From assembly GCA_950295325.1 (NCBI GenBank), contig OX485806.1, positions 2,542,001 to 2,606,000 on the forward strand: a stretch of DNA of 64,000 nt, read 5' to 3'. Under the pieces are notes generated by a model. The model saw only the letters and a list, made by a program, of their open reading frames with translations. It was not told the origin of the DNA and did no database searches. Positions 58,006-64,000 of this stretch are shown piece after piece (positions within the stretch are counted from its first letter, which is position 1; each line of letters opens with the position of its first letter). The stretch is from Polytrichum commune. Lineage: Eukaryota; Streptophyta; Polytrichopsida; Polytrichales; Polytrichaceae. The position numbers were made by a program, and so were the translations under genes.

Positions 58006-58559
58006 GGAAATGCTTGCTATGGCTCATCATTCAAATGCAGGCTGAATTTGAAGAGAGCATCTGAAATGGAGGTGTAGGAAGCTGCTTGTGAGAGAAGGGA
58101 CGAGCAACTGAGATGCTCGGGGTTTTAGGTTAACGGCATTTGCAGATATTTAGGGTTAACTTAGTTTATGCTAGGCCTCATCATTGGCTTCTTCTGCAGC
58201 AGGAGCAGCAGAAAACATTGTCAGAGGTATAAAATACTAAAATTATAAGGTTTAGGACCCCGTCACTGAGGCGCTCTGAATGAGCCTCTTCATTTCGCGA
58301 GCATGGTGCATCCGGACCGTTGATCCATCAAGGCCCATCCAAGGGCCTCAATGATCCTAGGTGGCGAGGGGGTGGGGGTGGTGCTTGCCACCAAGGTAGG
58401 TGGGGGCCGGGGTGGTGCTTGCCACCAAGGAGGGGTGGGGCCGTGGGCCTCATGTCTTTTTTCGGGGAGGCCGGCTTTAGGGTGGTGTCGGGCCTAGTGG
58501 CGAGGCGGGCTCGGTGGGCTAGGCAGCTAGGTAGGCTAGGCGGCTAGGTAGGCCTACTT

Positions 58560-58800
58560 ACTAACTAACTATTTGGTTACCCTTACTCTACTTACTAAAT
58601 AACTAGTTGGTTGGTAACCCTTACTCTACTTACCAAATAACTAGTTGGTTACCCTTACTCTACTTACTAAATAACTAGTTGGTTACCCTTACTCTACTTA
58701 CTAAATAACTAGTTGGTTACCCTTACTCTACTTACTAAATAACTAGTTGGTTTCCCTTACTCTACTTACTAAATAACTAGTTGGTTACCCTCACTTGCTA
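58560..58800. repeat. 34-bp tandem repeat in MULE II left arm (mirrored at 59905-60090)
   Basis: About seven copies containing CTAGTTGGTTACCCTTACTC and TACTTACTAAATAA; also present in MULE I (43020-43140, 43440-43530, and inverted at 43620-43745). Confidence 0.85.
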
Positions 58801-59500
58801 AGGGCCACTTCACACACGAGCCAAGAGCCATCACCGTGAAATTGTGAGAGCCCACAAGAAAGTGTCTAAAGGCCGTCCCAAGACACCTCCAAGTCTTCAT
58901 GTTAATTTAAAATATGAGAAATCTATGGCCATTTGTTGGAGCCTCCATTCACTTATTTATGTCACGGTGTGCTACACGGTGGACGATCCATATGTGAATA
59001 TAAGTCGTGTTTACTTGATTATTTTTATTTTTATTATTTTTGGGTACAAATTAAAACATGTTTTTTCCCACTCTATACCTTATTTCAAGAGCACACAATA
59101 GTGAATGCAAGATGGATGTAAAGTCTACATTGATTCCTACATGGCATCAAATGGGTCACGTTTCATGGTCACTTGGACTACTTTCAAAAACCACATCTTG
59201 GAGGTAGGCCTAACACAAAATTGGGAGACCATCGCATTCCGAACGCTCACAACCGTTGGTTTATTCTATTTTATCATGTGTGAGGACCCGCATGAATAGA
59301 AATTCAATGAAATAGCATTTGGTTGAGGGCCCGGTACATATGACTTCACACTACACTTGAGGATCTGTGACCGCACTACATGATTTTGGAGTTGTCTTGG
59401 GACGGCCTTTAGACACTTTCTTGTGGGCTCTCACAATTTCACGGTGATGGCTCTTGGCTTGTGTGTAAAGTGGCCCTTAGCAAGTAAGGGTAACCAACTA

Positions 59501-59900
59501 CACTAAATAGGTAGATTAGTGTTGGAAACACTAATAGTCGACGAAAACGCTAAATGTCAATTGTCTTCATAGTGTTAGAACACTAAATATCAACTCTAAC
59601 ACTATTTGTACCAATTAGTAACTTTGAATATTTAAAAAAGCGCATTTAGCGTTAGATGACATTTTTTGTAGATCTTCAAATGAAGAATTGGAGGTAGAAT
59701 ATGTGAGCCTCATAGAAAATGTAATATGCTAGGAATTTGATATTACAAAATTTAAACTTAATGGAACTCAACTTTGACAATGCAAAATAAAGACAAAGGA
59801 AATTGTAACACTAATTGTACTTTCAAGTGACATTTAGTGTTTTGGGTAACTATTGGCTCTAACACTAATCTTCATCTAACACTAATCTACCTATTTAGTG
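59501..59900. mobile_element. TA-duplicating MITE nested in MULE II
   Basis: Starts CACTAAATAGGTAGATTAGT and ends with the exact inverse, flanked by TA (59499-59500, 59901-59902). Several internal AACACTAA/TTAGTGTT motifs. Only the right arm of MULE II has it, so it is younger than the foldback. Confidence 0.85.
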
Positions 59901-60446
59901 TAGTTATTTAGTAAGTAGAGTAAGGGTAACCAACTAGTTATTTAGTAAGTAGAGTAAGGGTAACCAACTAGTTATTTAGTAAGTAGAGTAAGGGTAACCA
60001 ACTAGTTATTTGGTAAGTAGAGTAAGGGTTACCAACCAACTAGTTATTTAGTAAGTAGAGTAAGGGTAACCAAATAGTTAGTTAGTAAGTAGGCCTACCT
60101 AGCCGCCTAGCCTACCTAGCTGCCTAGCCCACCGAGCCCGCCTCGCCACTAGGCCCGACACCACCCTAAAGCCGGCCTCCCCGAAAAAAGACATGAGGCC
60201 CACGGCCCCACCCCTCCTTGGTGGCAAGCACCACCCCGGCCCCCACCTACCTTGGTGGCAAGCACCACCCCCACCCCCTCGCCACCTAGGATCATTGAGG
60301 CCCTTGGATGGGCCTTGATGGATCAACGGTCCGGATGCACCATGCTCGCGAAATGAAGAGGCTCATTCAGAGCGCCTCAGTGACGGGGGGTTTAGGAGGA
60401 GGAGAGGGATTTATTTTTGGAGAAGTAGTCATGCCGGAGGAAGTGG

Positions 60447-61553
60447 GCTAGGGTGAACCAGCACCTACACTCGTACCTTCGGGGGATGAAGGCCTCACGG
60501 ATGACACTGAAAACTTCATCCCTCTTTATGGGGAAGCCCACTTGACTACAAATCCCATATTGAGTGCACTTCGCCTTCAAGGTCTAAAATTCAATATATA
60601 TGTGCACTTCCAATTAGTAAATAAGCAATTCATTTGGATTTCATTCTGGAAGTGAAACCATCAATGAAGGATGTAATCAACTTGGAGGTCAAATAAAATT
60701 ACAAAATCCTCATTAACATTGAGGTTATAATTTTTTTGACTTACCATTTGAAATTCTCTTTGTCATTCTAAAATGACACTTAAATTTAGTGTGCTGATTT
60801 AGTATATATATTTTATAATATTTTTTTAACGCCGCCTACTTTCACAAGTATTCATACACATTCAAACCAATTAAGTGTGATTTGATGTCATTAAGTCTAA
60901 TTAATTCTGATGAATCCTTTTTAAGCCCAAATAAATCAGAAAATTGTGCTTACCAAATAAAGTAAGACTAATTAATTATAATGTTTAATTACTGTAATTT
61001 AATTCAATTACTTCCAGTAATTAACTGAACCAATTCATTCCAGTAATTCATCTCAGCAATTTATTTATTTAATTAATTCCAGTAATTACATTTAACTAAT
61101 TAATTAATTCCAGTAGTTTATTTATTTATGTATGAATACTTGTGAAAGTAGGCGGCGTTAAATTTTTTTTATAAAATATGATAAAATATATACTAAATCA
61201 GCACACTAAATTTAAGTGTCATTTTAGAATGACAAAGAGAATTTCAAATGGTAAGTCAAAAAATTTATAACCTCAATGTTAATGAGGATTTTGTAATTTT
61301 ATTTGACCTCCAAGTTGATTACATGCTTCATTGATGGTTTCACTTCCGGAATGAAATCCCAATGAATTGCTTATTTACTAATTGGAAGTGCACATATATA
61401 TTGGATTTTAGACCTTGAAGGCGAAGTGCACTCAATATGGGATTTGTAGTCAAGCGGGCTTCCCCATAAAGAAGGATGAAGTTTTCAGTGTCATCCGTGA
61501 GGCCTTCATCTTCCGAAGGTACGAGTGTAGGTGCTGGTTCACCCTAGCCGAGG
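60447..61553. repeat. Inverted duplication, ~415-bp arms around a 270-bp AT-rich centre
   Basis: Left arm 60447-60860 and right arm 61131-61553 are near-exact inverses, from GGCTAGGGTGAACCAGCACC at the outside to AACGCCGCCTACTTTCACAA at the inside. Both arms contain the same coding-like segment. The AT-rich centre has AATTAATTCCAGTAATT repeats. MULE II is inserted just outside the left arm. Confidence 0.85.
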
Positions 61554-61726
61554 AAGTGGTGGTGGACGAGGAAGCAGAGAAGGACTATGATTGTGAGAAG
61601 AGTGAGATTGGGAAGTTGGCCATTGGAGCTCTAACAAGTCTGAAATGGCATGAAATGCTCTGCGACAATAATTTGATTACCAATTGGCAGTTTGTTCACT
61701 TCTACTTACCCTTGCCTTTAGGGTAA
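61415..61726 (+). CDS. Hypothetical coding segment, N-part duplicated in the inverted arm
   Basis: Encodes MKAKCTQYGICSQAGFPIKK, DEVFSVIREAFIFRRYECRC, an acidic stretch (EEVVVDEEAEKDYD) and LTSLKWHEMLCDNNLITNWQ. The first ~45 residues recur, in opposite orientation and slightly changed (VGFPIKRDEVFSVIREAFIP), at 60580-60447. Conservation of the protein over two arms with silent and conservative changes suggests it was once coding. The GFPIKKDEVFSVI pattern faintly recalls the DNA-binding segment of Tc5/pogo-type transposases, but I cannot confirm this. Confidence 0.35.
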   Translation: MKAKCTQYGICSQAGFPIKKDEVFSVIREAFIFRRYECRCWFTLAEEVVVDEEAEKDYDCEKSEIGKLAIGALTSLKWHEMLCDNNLITNWQFVHFYLPLPLG

Positions 61727-61729
61727 ATA

Positions 61730-63255
61730 GATCTCCGATTAGTCATTGTGAATGGCCAAAGTTGATGCTCTTCTAAAAATATTCTTGCATTCTTCTTACA
61801 CTGTTGTTATGAATAGTCAAAGTGGTATTTTTTGATACTCAATGTTGCATATGCTTATTTAGTTTTAAGAATGACTTACTTGATGGCCGCATTGCACTCA
61901 CTTGTTGACGGCTTAAGGATTAAAAATAGGTGTCAGTAGAAGGAGGCTGATGCTTTAAGACCCGAGTACCTTATAGCTAGTCCTTGGGCCACTTCACACA
62001 CGAGCCAAGGGCCATGACCATGAAATGGTGAGGGCCCTTGACTATCATCCAAAGGCCATATCATGGGTGTTGGGAAAGTCATTTTGTGAAGTGAGAATGG
62101 ACCACGTTGAGGGACCATTGCATATTTTATTGGTGGGAAAAGAGGGGCAACCCCACTTTACTAGTTACATATCTTCATTTGTGTATTTATTTATCACTTT
62201 ATTTTGAGTTTTACATTGGTGAAGAAAGAAAAGGAAAGCATGATGAATCATTTTGAAAGAAGAAGGCGGATTCTTGTTGCATTGGCATTATATTGGTGTT
62301 TGCACATGATTTAACTTTCCAACGAAGAAGGCTTTATTTTGATAGTAAAGATGCCACGAAAACCAATGTAAGTAGTGGTACTTGTTTTGAATATTTCGGT
62401 CACATCTAGTAGAAAGTCTATGCGTGCGGTCAAAGTCATTTCTATGGTTTAGAGTTGGGAGTCATTTCATTTGATTCCCTCTTCTTCCTCCTGTGTCTTT
62501 TACCTTGGGTTGTTTACCCTTGATAATTTATAATTATTACCCTTAAAATCCGGTTTGGTTTTAAAGGTGAGTGAATTAAGTGTCTTTCTTGCCTTCCTTT
62601 GAACTTTTATTCATACCAATGTGTCAATAGAAATTTCAACTGGTAAGGTTTCAACCTATTCTATTGCGGTTTTACATGCGGATTCACGTTCATAAATTTG
62701 ACAGTGGATGAAGACTGAATTTATTTGGCTTTGGAATGATGTATTTAAAAGCGCATGTCATCCCTCAATAAGAGGTCTATTGATTATCCATTAAACTGGA
62801 GAATTGGACTTTGAATTTGAGTTTATATCTTTTAAGTTATGTCAACATTGTCAAAGCTAAAAAATTCTAGAATTTAGCTTCCCAATTATTCAAATTCATC
62901 CATGTAAAGGCTTAGTGTACTTGCATGCAATTTCGGATTGGCATGTGGGCCATGCTACCTGTGCGATTGATATAATTATTTCTCGAGGATTGTTCAAGAC
63001 ATGATCAATATGAGTGATTTGGTAACATTATTTCTTATGTTTTTGGTGCAGATCCAATGGTGTACAACCACATCTAGTAAACATTCAATTTCAGAAGAGA
63101 ATGCAACTTCAAGTAGGGCTGAGAGTCTTCGCACTTGCCAAATGATAAATCTTGTCGTTTGATGACGAGTCTCAACACTTTTCAACAATGGTATTGTTTT
63201 CACAGCCTGAAACTCTAAGTACTTCAGTTATATATGGAAAAAAAAATTCACACAT
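61730..63255. other. Intergenic; one MULE-arm-like fragment
   Basis: 61980-62045 resembles an inner arm of MULE II (GGGCCACTTCACACACGAGC). Otherwise AT-rich with no gene recognised. Confidence 0.45.
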
Positions 63256-63261
63256 TGGATG

Positions 63262-63639
63262 CTACTTTAAATATGACATTTAGTGTCACCAATTCTAATT
63301 GTCTTGCTCAATAGTAATTGTAAACTGCAGTATAGTGTCACTAACACTAAATGTTAAACTCAACATTATTTGTCATTCCTTGTAAATTTTCCGGGGGATT
63401 TTAGACTTACACTGTTGCAATTACTGTCACTTCACAAGTGATTTTCCATCCCAATTTCAATCATCCATGACAATATTTCATCACAAGTTGTTGACTAGAG
63501 AAAGCAGGGTTTTGGCCAATGGATGGACTCATCCATCATCCATGACAATATTTGTTCACTTATTCATGAGAAGTGTCATCCGAAAAGTGTCCATAGTGAC
63601 ATTAAATACCATATGACACTAAAGATCATATTTAGTGCA
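63262..63639. mobile_element. MITE with TTTAGTG termini, copy 2
   Basis: Relative of 18270-18648 throughout (CATTTAGTGTCACCAA at the left, ATCATATTTAGTGCA at the right). It lies just upstream of the APC10-like exon. Confidence 0.75.
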
Positions 63640-63721
63640 GTTTCACGACTTAATAATAACCATTTCCTTATCAAATACACTTCAAAGACACGTGCCGCAC
63701 CCGACTGTGCTTTGCAACAAG

Positions 63722-63787
63722 TTGCGATCTATGTTGACTTTAAGGTAGATGAGAGCTACACTCCTCACAAGATATCAATTCGAGCTG
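63722..63787 (+). pseudogene. APC10/DOC1-like exon or exon fragment
   Basis: After an AG at 63720-63721 and before a GT at 63788 the sequence encodes VAIYVDFKVDESYTPHKISI followed by RAG, which matches the most conserved strand of APC10 (DOC1), the anaphase-promoting complex subunit involved in substrate recognition (DFKxDESYTPSKISIRAG). No neighbouring exon (the NIQF strand before, or the LKEI strand after) is visible in the window, so it is either one exon of a gene running off the right edge or a captured piece. Confidence 0.6.
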
Positions 63788-64000
63788 GTCGGGCACCTAC
63801 TCATACTCAGAGAGCCTTTGCTGTCTGGTAGTCTGTGTTGCTTGTCTCTTCAGACGTACTTATTGTGCCATAAATCAATGACAAAAAGGTATTTTTATTT
63901 ATTTATTTTGAGACAGAAGGCCAACCCAGCCAACACCAAGAATGAATACCACAAAGGGAGGAAAAATGTGCCTTAACGGAGGGGAGGTGGGACCCCTCGG

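Larger units (their letters stand above)
58258..60388. mobile_element. Foldback MULE-like element II, 2131 bp, 9-bp target duplication
   Basis: Ends CCCCGTCACTGAGGCGCTC and its inverse; perfect 9-bp duplication GGTTTAGGA (58249-58257, 60389-60397), the Mutator signature. Arms of about 600 bp are inverted copies: a GC-rich block, then 34-bp tandem repeats, then GGGCCACTTCACACACGAGC and TCACAATTTCACGG-type text. The unique centre is about 58900-59380. The right arm is interrupted by the MITE at 59501-59900. The GC-rich arms give long mirror-image frames but no known protein. Confidence 0.88.

Noticed and set aside
58560-58800. CRISPR-like array of 34-bp repeats
   Set aside because: Repeats are directly abutting without spacers, occur in mirrored foldback arms, and the genome is eukaryotic.

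Overview
This window is nuclear DNA of a plant (streptophyte). The evidence is an intact nine-exon ROOT UVB SENSITIVE 2 gene with GT-AG introns, together with Ty1/copia, Ty3/gypsy, CACTA, Mutator-like (MULE), PIF/Harbinger and MITE elements. The exact lineage cannot be read from the window. Most of the sequence is AT-rich, transposon-derived DNA. Only two complete host-type genes are visible, plus two exon-sized fragments (rhodanese-like and APC10-like).

Region 1 to about 15.8 kb is a stack of nested insertions. The base layer is an old, broken Ty1/copia element on the + strand (integrase, reverse transcriptase, RNase H). It is interrupted by a short TIR element at 521-1108, a G-tract MITE at 1308-1654, a non-autonomous CACTA element that carries a tRNA-like SINE at 2149-3211, and an 11-kb Ty3/gypsy element on the - strand at 3514-14504. 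Target-site duplications can be read for each insertion. Across four of the junctions the copia coding sequence resumes.

The Ty3/gypsy element is the most notable object. Its first frame carries Gag with zinc knuckles, an aspartic protease, and then a complete C5 cytosine DNA methyltransferase domain. Reverse transcriptase, RNase H and integrase follow, and the integrase carries a C-terminal C4HC3 PHD finger. The element therefore pairs a DNA-methylation writer with a probable histone reader. Its two 431-bp LTRs differ at only 3 positions, so it is young. This copy is broken by in-frame stops, one frameshift and an 822-bp insertion that contains an array of eleven hairpins built around one loop motif. 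Its 3' end is scrambled.

Region 15.8-26.9 kb holds degenerate tandem repeats, a rhodanese-like exon fragment, a two-exon gene for a 100-residue IFI6/IFI27 (ISG12)-like glycine/alanine-rich membrane protein (- strand, 17934-19500), AT-rich DNA, and a decayed PIF/Harbinger transposase. Region 27-47 kb is mostly AT-rich with scattered MITEs. It includes a 1393-bp element (33471-34863) with CTCGGGGGGTGCA termini and a perfect 8-bp target duplication, which encodes a 179-residue AT-hook protein. It also contains a foldback MULE-like element at 42758-44020.

Region 47.9-51.7 kb is the intact RUS2 gene (- strand, 489 codons before the stop). Region 52-64 kb returns to repeats: a second G-tract MITE, a 2.1-kb foldback MULE with a perfect 9-bp target duplication, an inverted duplication of an unknown coding segment, more MITEs, and an APC10-like exon at the right edge.
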